A DNA stretch of 64,000 bases from Henricia sp. BOLD:AAB3569 (GCA_037783545.1 JBBELK010000052.1:310001-374000); one strand, 5' to 3'; shown: positions 43,563-54,597, counted from the stretch's first letter. Numbers and translations: made by a program. Notes: generated from the letters alone by a model not told the origin.

Positions 43563-43610
43563 TTTTTTTTTTTTTTTTTTTTTTTTTTTTCTTTTTCTTT
43601 TTCTTTTTCC
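43563..43610 (+). repeat. Poly-T tract
   Basis: About 28 T followed by (CTTTTT)n. Gives false poly-F and poly-K frames. Confidence 0.95.
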
Positions 43611-43710
43611 ACTCAAACGTTTCCAGAGCTTTTCTTCAAAACGGTTCAAGCTATCAACTTGAAACTTTGTAGGAACATCAACCCCAATGTGAAGGTGTGC
43701 ATACAAGGGT

Positions 43711-44412
43711 GACGTCATTGTGACGTCATTGGGTATCAAATTACAACCCAAAAATGACTAAAATATGCATGTTTTAAAATGCTTCCGTCTGGAAAACCAC
43801 GTGACCCATGATTTTCGTATTTAGCAGGCTTATAGATAAGATCATGGCCTACGATTTTCTTCGTGTGGGCATTTTCATCTGACCCTTCCTTCTGGGGTCA
43901 ATCTGAGGTCAAAGTTCAACGAAAACGAAAATCGCAATTTTTGCACTTATTGAGCAACAATGCCCATCAAACCAAGCTGAATCTTTAAGTTACTAGGTAC
44001 AGGCATAGGTCCTATGGCAGACTTTCACCAGCGTGTATAATATTATGATGGCATCAAGCGTGACGTCATCGTGACGTCATCAAGTATCAAATTACACCCC
44101 CCAAAAAAACAAAATATGCATATTTTAAAATGCTTCCGTCTTGAAAACCACGTGACCCAGGATCTTCGTATTTGGCAGGTTTACAGATGACATTCTGTGC
44201 TACAATTTTCTTTGTGTGGGCATTTTCATCTGACCCTTCCTTCTGGGGTCAATTGGAGGTCAAAGTTCAACGAAACTGAGAATCTCAGTTTTTACACTTA
44301 CCAGCAACAATGCCTATCAAACCAAGCTGAATCGTTAGTAAATTAGATACAGACATAGGCCCTACGGCAGACTTTCACCAGAATGTATAGTATCACGATG
44401 GCATCAAGTGTG
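43711..44412 (+). repeat. ~351-bp tandem repeat, two units
   Basis: GACGTCATTGTGACGTCATT at 43711 recurs as GACGTCATCGTGACGTCATC at 44062, both followed by TATCAAATTAC, ATATGCAT, TTTTAAAATGCTTCCGTCT, AACCACGTGACCCA and CATCTGACCCTTCCTTCTGG. Confidence 0.88.
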
Positions 44413-44430
44413 ACGTAATCATGACGTCAT

Positions 44431-45413
44431 CAGGTGTCAAATTACAAAAATTCAAAGGTTATTATTTCCAAAATTCATATCTCAAGAACCGTAATAGATA
44501 CTTGAACAATTCTTTCACAACATGATAAGTCTAAATGAACTGAACAAATCCTACGATGTCATGACCCCTGTGTGACGCCTACTTCCGGTCCAAACCGGAA
44601 GTTGTTCGAAAATGTGCATTTTGTAAGCGTTTTGAATGCAAATAGATTCAAAGTGGTAGTGAATTTGACCATATTTCTACGGAACGAAATGTTTCCACAC
44701 ATGTAGACTTTTTGACTATACCATTTGTGACGTCATCACATGGACGGTGGTTACGTAATGTGGCGTCAAAATACGCAAATTTGGAGCTGAATTGTTTTAA
44801 AATGCTGTATCTTGAGAACTACAGCAGATATTTGCATGATTCTTTCGCCACATCTAAGAACTTGATGTTTATCAAATTGTTGAACAATTTGTGCACAACA
44901 TTGTGACGTCATGATATCGTCACAGGTGTCAAATTACAAAAATTCAAAGGTTATTATTTTCAAAATTCATATCTCAAGAACCGTAATAGATACTTGAACA
45001 ATTCTTTCACAACATGATAAGTCTAAATGAACTGAACAAATCATACGATGTCATGACCCCTGTGTGACGCCTACTTCCGGTCCAAACCGGAAGTTGTTCG
45101 AAAATGTGCAATTTTTTAGCATTTTGAATGCAAATAGATTCAAAGTGGTAGTGAATTTGACCATATTTCTACGGAACGAAATGTTTCCACACATGTGGAC
45201 CTTTTGACTATACCATTGGTGACGTCATTACATGGACGGTGGTTACGTAATGTGGTGTCAAATCACGCAAATTTTGAGCTGAGATGTTTTAAAATGCTGT
45301 ATCTTGAGAACTACAGCAGATATTTGCATGATTCTTTCGCCACATTTAAGAACTTGATGTTTATCAAATTGTTGAACAATTTGTGCACAAAATTGTGACG
45401 TCATGATGTCGTC
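44431..45413 (+). repeat. ~491-bp tandem repeat, two full units plus a stub
   Basis: CAGGTGTCAAATTACAAAAA starts at 44431 and 44923, and CAGGTGTCACATTACAAG at 45414. Shared: CTTCCGGTCCAAACCGGAAG (a 20-bp near-palindrome), ACATGGACGGTGGTTACGTA and TTGTGACGTCATGAT. The two units are about 95% alike by eye. Confidence 0.92.
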
Positions 45414-45543
45414 ACAGGTGTCACATTACAAGATTTCAAAGGTTATTATTTCAACAATTCATATCTCAAAACGGTGCAAGCTATCAACCCCCAGCTATGG
45501 CGGATATGCAGGGAGGAGATATTAGTTACCGGATTAGTGTATA

Positions 45544-45666
45544 CAGCAGCCGATTTCACGAAACTTTACGCAATTGCGCAAGTCCACTTACGCCATAAGT
45601 TATTGCGCAAGTAATGGCGTAAGTGGACTTGCGCAATTGCGTAAAGTTTCGTGAAATCGGCTGCTG
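45544..45666. mobile_element. 123-bp perfect-arm hairpin
   Basis: CAGCAGCCGATTTCACGAAA ... AAGTCCACTTACGCCAT is followed, after a ~16-bp loop, by ATGGCGTAAGTGGACTT ... TTTCGTGAAATCGGCTGCTG. Arms of about 52 bp appear essentially perfect, suggesting a young insertion in the larger element. Confidence 0.88.
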
Positions 45667-46085
45667 AACTTCCATTTTTGCCATTCCACAGGTGATAACA
45701 ACGTCTGAAATTCACCACAAAATGTTCATTTAACCCGATCACCTGGCGTTTGTAACAACAAACGTCATACCTCTAGTTTTTATTTGTTTTTTTATTTTTT
45801 TTTTATGTTTTTTTTTTTTTCCTCGATAAAATTTTTAGGGTCGCAGCCTAAAAATAGGGTCGGTCGGGAAACCGGAAGCAGAACTATTATTTTTTTTGGC
45901 CTAAGGGTGTGGTAAGCTAACAATAGTGAGTTATGGCTTCTGAAACACTCGTTTAAAAACACTTGTTGTCGGAGTTGTCGGAGTTGTTTGCGAAAGGTTT
46001 ATCTTGTATCGGAGCCTGCGGAGTCTTGGCCACAGTATTGGTGACAAACCAACTTAAAATTACAAAACTGATGTTTGTGTGGTAG

Positions 46086-46256
<171 letters not shown>

Positions 46257-46269
46257 TAAGTTCTTGCTA

Positions 46270-46460
46270 TTGGTATGAATTCTGTTCACTGGTCGCCACT
46301 GAGATGTTGTGTGCAGGGTCTATGGAACAGGAACAGGGCAGAGAAAGTTTCAGTATTTTGAAGGAATTTTGAAGTTTGTCAATCCTAAATTCACTTCCCT
46401 TTAAAATATTAACACTTTTTGGAAAATAAGTGACATTGAACCAGTAAACAGAATTCTTTC
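46270..46460. mobile_element. MITE with GAATTC-GTTCACTGGTCGCC ends, copy 2
   Basis: ATGAATTCTGTTCACTGGTC then GCCACT at the left, CCAGTAAACAGAATTCTTTC at the right. Related to 31081-31277 in reverse orientation (GTCTATGGAACAGGAACAGG). In RPS17 intron 2. Confidence 0.75.
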
Positions 46461-46779
46461 CGAAGGCATTGTAAAGTTGCCTTTAATACCTCTGAAAGTA
46501 TTGAGCAATTTTGAAGGGCACGGAGGCATTTTTCAATGTTATCATGATTGGCTGGCTCTAATCACATGACCTGAAACTGGTTTCTAATTGGTTTAGACAT
46601 AAAACATGAGCAAACAAATGTTTGCCAATAGCAGCATGTGCAAACATAGTTTGGTGAAGTTTGCTGTTTCCTAATGTTTTATGTGCCATCCACACCTGCA
46701 AACTTTTCTGAAAAACATGACAAAACTTGTAGTTTGGTAATGTTTTATGTTTGCCAGTGTAGACGAGGCTTCAGTCCCG

Positions 46780-47010
46780 GCCATTATTATTTTCATTGTA
46801 TTATGCACTATTTATAGCGCTCTCTGGATATAAAGATCTGATTAGTTCGGTCCCTTCTAGAGCGCTATACTGAGAGTTTACTGTAATTTATCTGGTTACC
46901 TAAAGCAGTGCAGTGATTACACCAACCTTTTTGCTTCCACATCCAAAATGGGGAATGCAAATTGCCTAGTTTCTTCCCATGGATAGCATTTTGGGGAGGT
47001 ATTTTATAAT
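46780..47010. repeat. Retroposon tail and reversed dispersed repeat
   Basis: 46785-46880 has ATTATTATTTTCATTGTATT and TTATAGCGCTCTCTGGATAT, like a LINE/SINE 3' tail. 46920-47010 (CCTTTTTGCTTCCACATCCA, CTTCCCATGGATAGCATTTT) is the reverse complement of part of 20640-20735. Confidence 0.6.
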
Positions 47011-47090
47011 TGTTGGGTTAGAACAAATCAAATTTTAGGAAAAATCTAATCACGCGTCTTTAATATCCTGGTGTTTGTTTCAATTGACAG

Positions 47091-47262
47091 CTTTGTAACC
47101 CACTTAATGAAGCGTATCCAGGCGGGGCCAGTGCGTGGCATCTCCATCAAGCTACAAGAGGAGGAGAGGGAAAGAAGAGACAACTACGTCCCTGACGTGT
47201 CTGCCATTGAACAAGATATCATTGAGGTTGATCCAGACACTAAGGAGATGTTGAAAATCCTG
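47091..47262 (+). CDS. RPS17: RPS17 exon 3
   Basis: Acceptor TTTCAATTGACAG, donor AATCCTG|GTAGGT. Encodes [40 protein letters not shown] and [13 protein letters not shown], the strongly conserved central part of eS17. Phases match exons 2 and 4. Confidence 0.98.
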
Positions 47263-47382
47263 GTAGGTGGTTTCACACAAGTGTTTCCTAAGGGTTGAAG
47301 ATTTCAGTTAGGTTTCAGTTGGAAAAATGGGGGCTTGGAAGAGGTTTGGCATCATTAAATTTTGAGTATTTATTGCTTTCTG

Positions 47383-48004
47383 GTGACGTCATGTCACTCC
47401 ATCCATCCACCATTTTGTTGGTCATTTTTCATGACCCACGTGGCTCGAGTGATTACCGGCCAAAAAAAGCAAGAAAAAGTGCATTGGTTGCACTTACATG
47501 TACCTCTGTTGCTTAACCTTGCTTTATGTTGTTGCGCCATGGCTGTTGTATCGATAAAGATAAAATGTATTTCTTCAGGCTAAAAATCGCGATCAAGTAA
47601 AAACACTTTCGTTTTTACAAGCTGACTACATGCTCAATAATTTGAACGTATCGCAACGTGCGCGTGCTGCATTTTCGAATGAAAATGCGCTGGCGAGTAC
47701 ATGTATTTCAGAGATGCCAACATCTACGATTTAGGCATAGTTTGCACAACTGTTTCAGCCAATGGCGATCAGTATTGTGAGATAATTCTGTAATGCATAC
47801 CTTCAAATGTGGGGTTTAAATAGGATATTGGGTGTAAGTTATAAAATGTCATGTCCAAAGTGGGTGCTCCGTGGAAAACTACGCTTGTTCAAATTGCAAT
47901 GTTGGCATCTCTGGTATTTGTACGCGTGTTCATGTGCGTCTATTGGCGCGCGTGACCGGTGACACCCAAACATTTCCGGATGTTCTACGTCACGGGAAGC
48001 AATC
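47383..48004 (+). repeat. Dispersed repeat, copy 2, with a 205-bp insert
   Basis: Counterpart of 19958-20365: CCATCCACCATTTTG, CATTTTTCATGACCCACGTG, TTGTTGCGCCATGGCTGTTG, TTTGAACGTATCGCAACGTG, CATGTGCGTCTATTGGCGCG, CGGATGTTCTACGTCACGGG. Interrupted at 47709-47913. Confidence 0.85.
47709..47913. mobile_element. 205-bp MITE, CAGAGATGCCAAC ends, with GTATTT duplication
   Basis: CAGAGATGCCAACATC at the left, AATGTTGGCATCTCTG at the right. GTATTT stands at 47703-47708 and again at 47914-47919. The paralogous repeat at about 20255-20270 (GAGTATATTTTACGCG) lacks the insert, giving an empty-site comparison. Confidence 0.85.
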
Positions 48005-48147
48005 AGAACTGTATGAGAAACAGTTGCATAGTTTAAATAAACCTTGATTACTATTAAAACCTTTACGCTTTATAACAATATTCAAAAATTGCACTTTTGT
48101 TGTATTTGATAGACGTCTATGACATTCCTTTCGAAAGCTTTATACCT

Positions 48148-48575
48148 CAGTCACATTTGCTCTACGGCTAGGATACGGCGGCCGTAGCACCCCCGAAATC
48201 GAGAGATAACTGCGGCGGCAGCACAGGATCTGCGGTGGCCTGAGGGTCGCCCTAGGGCGTATCCCTGTATTTTACAGGCCGTAGGGGATGCCGTGGTCCC
48301 CCTGCGGCTGCCTTGCGGCTACCTTGGTATTTGTCAAAAACCTACGGCCGCCGCAGGGACGCCTCAAGGCGACCGTGCGTCACCACTTCAAAGGCCGTAC
48401 GGCAGCCGCAGGTTTTCTGTCTCCACAAATTTAAAATACGCCATGCGGCTACCCTAACATAATGTGACTGCTACAGTATGTGACTGTGGGAATGCTGCGG
48501 CGGCCCTATAATTGCTATTGGCCGTAGATATTTTAGACCCCACATCCGCCGCGGCAAATGTGACTGAGGCATAAA
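48148..48575. mobile_element. TIR element, TTTATACCTCAGTCACATTT ends
   Basis: TTTATACCTCAGTCACATTT then GC at the left, GCAAATGTGACTGAGGCATA then AA at the right. The interior is GC-rich with many CGGC/GCCG words (CGGCGGCCGTAG, CTACGGCCGCCGCAGG). In RPS17 intron 3. Confidence 0.82.
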
Positions 48576-48837
48576 GGCGGCTTGTATTACATGCACTCCA
48601 CTTCTTGGGCAAACTACTTTATTACACCATCTCCACTAGGTCCAGCCTGTTTAATGCTCGTAATTCAGATCATTTGCTTTCATGGGGAATAGACATTGCT
48701 CAGTGTACAATGTATCTGGTTCTGCCTCTTAGTTTGGGTGCTCCGTCAATATTTATTGTTGCATAAGTGTGGATAGAAAAGAGAAAAGTTGGGTTTTCAA
48801 GTTGGTCTCAGTGCCCTTTAAAATTACGACAAAATTA

Positions 48838-49100
48838 GGTCAAAGTTACCTGTTCGCTCATTCCCAGCTCGCCTTACAGGGCGCTGGGACGGGCTAATGT
48901 GCCTGCACAGATTTCTTTGACGGAAACATGTGACGCAAAGTTCATATATACAGGCCCGCGGAGCATTGTGGGTTGCTTGCTGCCAGACAAATAATTAATA
49001 AATAGTATGCTAACGCTTATATATCCGGTGCAAAAATAAAATTAGCGCAAACAGATTAGCCCGTCCCAGCACCCTGGGTATGAGCGAAAGTGACCTGCCC
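48838..49100. mobile_element. TIR element, GCGCTGGGACGGGCTAATGT family, copy 1
   Basis: AGGTCAAAGTTACCTGTTCG, CAGGGCGCTGGGACGGGCTA at the left; TAGCCCGTCCCAGCACCCTG, GAGCGAAAGTGACCTGCCCC at the right. The inner GCATTGTGGGTTGCTTGCTG recurs in the fragment at 51225-51360. Confidence 0.82.
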
Positions 49101-49271
49101 CCTTTCATAATGTTAAGGCTTGCTATACAGTAGAAAGTTTTGGAAAATTTAACTTTATAATTTGGCTATAGAAAAAGTGCTTATGTTACAGAAACTTAAT
49201 GGCCTCCATTGAATTTTATACCATATTCTGTACTGATAATATGGAACTTTATTTTTTACTTTGTTTCCCAG

Positions 49272-49349
49272 GACTTTGGCGCCATTCCCAACCTGCAGGT
49301 TACGGAACCAGTGGCACCAGGCTTCCGCCCACCACCCCAGCGAATCTAG
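49272..49349 (+). CDS. RPS17: RPS17 terminal exon
   Basis: Acceptor TTTGTTTCCCAG, phase 0; stop TAG at 49347-49349. Encodes DFGAIPNLQVTEPVAPGFRP then PPQRI. The variable eS17 C-terminus is as expected (short, Pro-rich). AATAAA at about 49660 (TTAATAAATGAACACC) is a plausible polyadenylation signal. Confidence 0.95.
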   Translation, partial: DFGAIPNLQVTEPVAPGFRPPPQRI

Positions 49350-50120
49350 CAGAACTGCTCTGCCACGCTGTGATACTAAACAATACTGCAAACCCTCTCA
49401 GATTCGTAGGGCCAATGACTTTCCATGATCACAGAAAAATTGACGAAATTTGCAGAATGTGACCCTTGCACAACAAAAATGAGTTGAATGTATTTTTCCA
49501 TGTACTTTCTCAAGCAGCAGATGTTTGCCATTGATCAGCACAACCTGCCAAGGGCAGGATTTCATCCCCTCTGCACTTTAATCGATGTTAGATGCTGTTT
49601 TAGATTCATTCACTTGTAGAAACATTTTACCAGATGACATTGTTTTTTGGTGGGATGTTAATAAATGAACACCTTTGTTTCACTAAAACATGTGAAATGT
49701 AATGTTCATCACCTCAAATAAGATTTTTTTTTAAAGGAAAATCATTGGCCCTAGGTTTGTCGCACTTTCATATGTTTCAACAAGAAACATTGTAATTAAT
49801 TCATTATGGATGTAAGACACATGAATATGGCTTTCAATAAAGCACCGTCTTAAAGAATCAGTCGTTTGTTGATTTCGGTTTCTTGGTCTATGTAAATGTT
49901 GTTTAGCCTGTAGCACTCGACAATTTTTAAATAAATAGCCTGTCAGATGTCTAGAAACCAAGACAAAGTTTTGGTAGGCATCAAAACATTGAGGCCGTCC
50001 ATAAAGCACGGAATGCCAACTTTTTAGACTCCACAGAATCTGGCAATTTGTGACGCTGTTCATTTACTTGAACAGGTGTACACTTTGGCTGATACCCCTC
50101 ACTCTCCATACTTTATGAAT
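49350..50120. other. RPS17 3' UTR and intergenic, no further gene
   Basis: Probable 3' UTR to about 49680. Beyond that no coding region with recognisable content on either strand. Confidence 0.55.
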
Positions 50121-50126
50121 TGCCTC

Positions 50127-50475
50127 TTACGGTATTGTAGTCTTTGTGAAAGACATTCTAACGTTGTTTGGTTCGTGTACATTGCAGACAGGGAACTAGT
50201 CTATGCGCCAGCTGACTGCTGTTCGTTAGAACGTCTTTGGATTCCGAGCACACCATGTCAACGATCTGCCATACAGAATCCTCAAATCACTGTGCACATT
50301 TTTGTTTGTTGTTTTGAAGGACTTATGATGGCGGATCGTGCCGTTTGACATGGTATGCGTTGAATTTTGCGAGAGAATTCCAAAGACGTTCTAAGGAACA
50401 CCAGTCAGCTGGCGCATCTAGACTACTGGTGCGCACGTACCAAAGTTTTTCACAAAGACTAATAGTATTGCTGTG
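50127..50475. mobile_element. TIR element with ACGGTATTGTAGTCTTTGTG arm
   Basis: Left: GGTATTGTAGTCTTTGTGAA, TAGTCTATGCGCCAGCTGAC, TTAGAACGTCTTTGGATTC. Right: GAATTCCAAAGACGTTCTAA, GTCAGCTGGCGCATCTAGAC, TTTTTCACAAAGACTAATAG. Mirrored arms of over 100 bp, non-coding. Confidence 0.82.
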
Positions 50476-50685
50476 TGTATGCATCATAATATGTGCATAA
50501 AATTGGACTAGAAATTAGGTTACTGGTCAGTTATGTGTGACCTTTGAAGTCCTTGAGCAAATTTATGCGGTGCATACGCACATCATGGAAAATGTTCCAA
50601 ACGTGAGCGAGTGTCTGATACAGCCTGATGCCCCCTGAAATCTATTGTATTTTAATGAGGCTGGATCCGTTTTACAAAAATGACG

Positions 50686-50808
50686 TCAATAGACTACTAA
50701 AGTGAAAACGTCACCCTTTGTGTGTTGCCATGGTTTTGGGTCTACACTAAAACCACTAAACTGTTTCCCTGCGCTATACCAATGGACGTCACACTATAGT
50801 AGTCTATT
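50686..50808. mobile_element. MITE with CAATAGACTACT ends
   Basis: TCAATAGACTACTAAAGTG at the left, ACTATAGTAGTCTATTGA at the right; GTGAAAACGTCACCCTTTGT, TGCCATGGTTTTGGGTCTAC inside. Half-copy at 34053-34130. Confidence 0.78.
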
Positions 50809-50846
50809 GAGAGATTCATTGTAGCTTTTGAATGCAATTGTGTAAA

Positions 50847-50992
50847 GGGCCGTCCAAAGTTGTCAACATTTTCAGTTCTACAGAGTAGTATTTTTCAAGA
50901 CCCCCCCGAAATGTCAACATTTACAGTGGATGTAGAGTCCTACACTTTATAGAACCGTGAAAATTTTGACAACTTAAGACAGCCCCTGAGGA
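50847..50992. mobile_element. Imperfect palindrome, GGGCCGTCCAAAGTTGTCAA ends
   Basis: GGGCCGTCCAAAGTTGTCAA then CATTTTCAGTTCTA, mirrored by TAGAACCGTGAAAATTTTGA then CAACTTAAGACAGCCCC. About 145 bp. Confidence 0.7.
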
Positions 50993-51224
50993 TTTCACAG
51001 AGCCATATGCAACTTGCCTTTAATATTACTTTTGACTGGTACACATACTCGGCCAAATTTTGGCTAAACAGTATTTTCTGCTATGAAATCGGGTCCAGAA
51101 ATCTAACTAACAAATAATTATAATTTATTTTCAATATTCATACTGATATCACAAAGTAGGTACATTTTACATGTATTTACATTATCTTCAGAAATCTGTC
51201 AAAATGTTGAAACACAGTAAGCTC

Positions 51225-51360
51225 GTACCCACCGGACGGGCTAATGTGCCTTCACAGATTTCCGTGAACTGAAAGAAACATGTGACGTAGAGCTACAGAC
51301 GCGCAAAGCATTGTGGGTTGCTTACATATCTTGCGCAAAAATCAAATTTACAACTGGAAC
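51225..51360 (+). repeat. GACGGGCTAATGT family, partial copy 2
   Basis: GGACGGGCTAATGTGCCTTC, AAACATGTGACG, AAAGCATTGTGGGTTGCTTA match 48880-48980; right arm missing. Confidence 0.8.
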
Positions 51361-52025
51361 AAGTGTACTGTTTGCAAAACCTGCCTTGTCTGCTGAAAAA
51401 AAAGTGACCTTGTGTCGTAAAAATGTTTTAATGGAAAGTCTAGTTAACAAACTTCATTCCTACAATATCAAACTGCAGCTGTGGTGATTCCAGCAGTAAC
51501 TCACGAGTACTTTGGCTGAGGATTTCACTATTTGCCAGCAAGCCAGAATATCCTGTTAGAAATGTCCTTCGAGTGAGATTTCAAATGCCTCATACTGAGT
51601 TTGCAATTTGTTTCCTGACTCGTTGTAAAGCATCCCAGTCCAAAGATCGTCTTCTGAAGATGACAACAATAAATGATGACATTCCTACTGCCAGCATTAC
51701 GCCTTCAAAGGTCCAGAAGTTCCTTTCCATAGCCCATTTGGTTTTGGGGCAGCTGTAGGGGCAGAAAATGGAGCATGTTTATAATTGTATTGGTTTGTTT
51801 TGGGTAATTCTAGTAATGTCAGATTCCCCTCCGGTACTCCACCTGTATGCAAGTTGTGACAATTAAATACACTTTTACCACAATAGTGCATAGGCAAACA
51901 AGCTCTTAAAAAGTGCGGGGGCTGAGCTATAAGGTACAGTGATATATTCCCTCAGGTTTTCCCTATGAACCCTAGTTTTCTCTCAGTGTTGCATGGGGGT
52001 GCAACTGGGCAAGTATAGTGTAATG
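51361..52025. other. Intergenic, nothing recognised
   Basis: Short ORFs only, with no recognisable domain and no convincing inverted ends. Confidence 0.55.
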
Positions 52026-52281
52026 GCCAGGGGTCAATTTCATGGCGCTTTTTAGCAACCGATTTTATGCTAACGGAAGCTCCGGCTATTTCATGGAGAC
52101 CATAACCTTAAGCACTGCCAAACGTTTGCTAGCTTCAGAAGCAAAATTTGCTCAACACTATTTGCAACAATGCCCGTTTCCAAGCACGCACATGCTTAAG
52201 TATGCCGCGGCCGTGAGATAAACTTAAAGTTAGCACAAATTTTCTGCCACAGTATATAAGCACATGTTTTCAGCTAGCCCC
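52026..52281. mobile_element. MITE with GGGGTCAATTTCATG end, copy 2, truncated
   Basis: Aligns with 30296-30560 from GGGGTCAATTTCATGG through CCCGTTTCCAAGCACGCACA, TGCTTAAGTATGCCGCGGCC and ATAAGCACATGTTTTCAGCT, then stops before the right TIR. A tRNA-like SINE follows. Confidence 0.82.
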
Positions 52282-52289
52282 AGGACTCG

Positions 52290-52432
52290 GAAAAGAGCTT
52301 TTATTAAGATTTATTAACTCGATACAAACGTGGACAAAGGTCCATGAATTTGAGGAATCAATTGTGAAAAACAACCAGGATTCCCACCGCTTAACGTGCA
52401 GACGCCGTACCAATTGAGCTATAAAACAAACT
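52290..52432 (-). mobile_element. tRNA-derived SINE-like sequence (minus strand)
   Basis: Minus strand: A-box TAGCTCAATTG (from 52421 leftwards) and a B-box-like GGTGGGAATCC (52378-52388), two mismatches from GGTTCGANTCC. An unrelated body follows (ATTGATTCCTCAAATTCATG, TTAATAAATCTTAATAAAAG). It cannot fold as a proper tRNA in the T-arm, so it is more likely a SINE or tRNA relic than a gene. Confidence 0.55.
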
Positions 52433-53283
52433 CATGGTCTCGAAGCACCATATTGCAGTTGTTCCTCACTGATTGGGATTGGCCATCACTTAACCACCCC
52501 TCCCAGAGATCACTTAAGATACGCCCCCTAACCCCTGCCCCAATTGACTCAACTGGAGCTCATTTTATTTAACCAAGCAAAGGCAGTAATGTGCATGTTG
52601 ACTCTTAAAAGAAGTTCAGCTTTTCCCCTACCTTTTGTATACCCTAGAATTAGATGTCTCACAACGAACAATTTGGCGGAAGCCAGTCTCGCTGCAACAG
52701 TAACTTGCATATTTCTGAAATGTTACAAAAAATAGTCTTTGTTTAATAGTTAACACACTATATTGGCTTTTGTTGGTTTTTAGACACGTTAGAAATGGTG
52801 TTACAGCTGATAACCGATACATGTACCTGAAATGGTCTAAAAGTGTGGTTTCTTCATATGTCTATAGACCTTTCCCAGGACGCCTTCCCTGTACACGTCC
52901 ACCATAGCTGGGACGCAGCTTTTTTCCAGTGCATGGACTGTGCATATTTTACATTGTTGTTAAATCGAACAGCGCGCACGGCGCTCTTTGCACACAAAAT
53001 TCACACTGAGCCAGCTTTGCGCCCGATTGCCAAGTGCGTCGCTTTGAGAAAAAGCGGTATGGAATGAATTTATGCGTGTGCACACGCAATTTTTTACAAG
53101 GGCGCCTTCACGGCAATATATATATACCTTTGCTCACTTTTTTGACCGCATAGAAACAGTTTTTCATTGTTTTCTCGGAACGTAGATAAGGTAATGAGCT
53201 AACTTGCACAAAGATTGGCTTTTAATCCTTAATCACACATGGATAAACGCCATTAACCGGTGGAAGTTGTGGACTTTCAGCTT
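52433..53283. other. Intergenic, nothing recognised
   Basis: No supported gene or repeat. Confidence 0.55.
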
Positions 53284-53735
53284 AAGGCCTGTCTACACGA
53301 GCCAACATTTGTTGGCCAACAAGGTCCAACATGAAGTTGGAACTTGTTGGACGCGCTCAACCCCACGACCGAATATGATCCAATATATCTCGACAGCTGT
53401 TGGCTGCTGCCTTCATGTGACAGGTCTTCTCTTCTGCTATTGGCCTATTTCCTCCTACAAGCTCTAAAAAAGTCGGGCAGTAGGAGCATAATTTATTTAT
53501 TTTGTGTTTACATAATTATATAGGTACATGTTTATATTTATAATATCGTTTAATCCCATTCCTGTAACTGGCACATTTTTTGCTGTTGGATATATGGTTA
53601 ATAAATAAATACAAATAATGTTGGACGTTGTCTGGAGTGGTGTCCACACCATTCAACTTGTGGTCGGCCGTCATCGTCTGACACATGTTGGACCTTGTTG
53701 GCCAACAAATGTTGGTGCGTGTAGACGGGCCTTTA
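53284..53735. mobile_element. TIR element, AAGGCCTGTCTACACG ends
   Basis: AAGGCCTGTCTACACGAGCC, AACATTTGTTGGCCAACAAG, GTCCAAC at the left; GTTGGACCTTGTTGGCCAAC, AAATGTTGGTGCGTGTAGAC, GGGCCTTT at the right. Short inverted GTTGGACGCG/ATGTTGGACG words repeat inside. Confidence 0.88.
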
Positions 53736-54188
53736 AAGTGAATATGTAAGACTTTGCATACCATAGACTGTTCATTGCATGCGTGACAGGGCCCCTGTGT
53801 TACGTAGCTTTCTGTCATCCAGCACGGTTGATCAGCAGTGGACGGTGCCTTGGTTTCGGCATCGAGCACTTCTAAGACATTCTCCTGTACTGGGTTATCT
53901 TGGGCTGGATTGTTGAGCTGTCCGACCCTGTCTCCTTGTACAACACCTTCCGAGGATGACTCGGCACTAACTGTTCTGGTTGTGGTAAGGATAGATAAAT
54001 GATAAGGCAAAAACACAAATTCTCCGGTTTCTGGTCAGTATAAACATCACGTTGTATTAGACCTTGCTTGCTTGCGTTCATATTTTTGAAATGCACCAAG
54101 CCTTGGTCAGAGACGAAGCCAGCCATTTTGGACAAAACCACCAGAGTCAGTAGGGTAATGACGACAGTTGTATGTTTTACGTGTTATT

Positions 54189-54597
54189 ATGGGCATGTTT
54201 GTTTCGGACGGATCCAGATTCAGATCGGCGCATATCCAAGGTGAACTCGTTCACTTCGCGCACATCCTGATCGAGATCTGTGATCTGTGGAATTTTCTCG
54301 AGAGGAGGTTCAGCGCTAGATCCAAAATGGCGACGTAAACATCGTGGAGATTTTGTGTGAGTAAAACCATGTCGTTTCAGTTTTCAGAGGCAACACACGA
54401 TACAAACAAATTTAGAATGCTTGTTTATTTACGACGAATGTCGTGGGAGAAATTTGGAACAGAAATTTGACAAATTTGGTAAATAAATTGCAATTCACGT
54501 GATTTGAGATCCGAGTTGAGAGCGGTTTTGTTTGTTTCTGCGCGGTAAAACAGATCGGGATCTGGATTCGGATCTGTCATGAAACAAACACGCCCTA
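54189..54597. mobile_element. TIR element, GGGCATGTTTGTTTC ends
   Basis: GGGCATGTTTGTTTCGGACG then GATCCAGATTCAGATC at the left; GATCTGGATTCGGATCTGTC then ATGAAACAAACACGCCC at the right. Confidence 0.85.

Larger units (their letters stand above)
42481..45904. mobile_element. 3.4 kb non-coding TIR element with 12-bp target duplication
   Basis: Ends: TAAGGCCAAAAAAAAAAATA then GTTCTGCTTCCG, mirrored by CGGAAGCAGAAC then TATTATTTTTTTTGGCCTAA. Inside are 42888-43053 (a separate MITE), AGGTGATCGGGC at 43510 with AACCCGATCACCT at 45735, a T-tract, ~351-bp and ~491-bp tandem repeats and a 123-bp hairpin. No transposase is seen. A 9-12-bp duplication with TIRs would fit Mutator-like elements best, but that is inference. 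Confidence 0.75.
41296..46085 (+). other. RPS17 intron 1
   Basis: From GTGAGG to TGTGGTAG, 4.8 kb. It holds a palindromic TIR element (41602-41932) and a 3.4 kb element with target duplication (42481-45904). Between them (41933-42468) no gene is supported. Confidence 0.65.

Noticed and set aside
53516..54016. 166-codon minus-strand ORF
   Set aside because: Spans the right arm of a MITE and unrelated sequence; no recognisable content.
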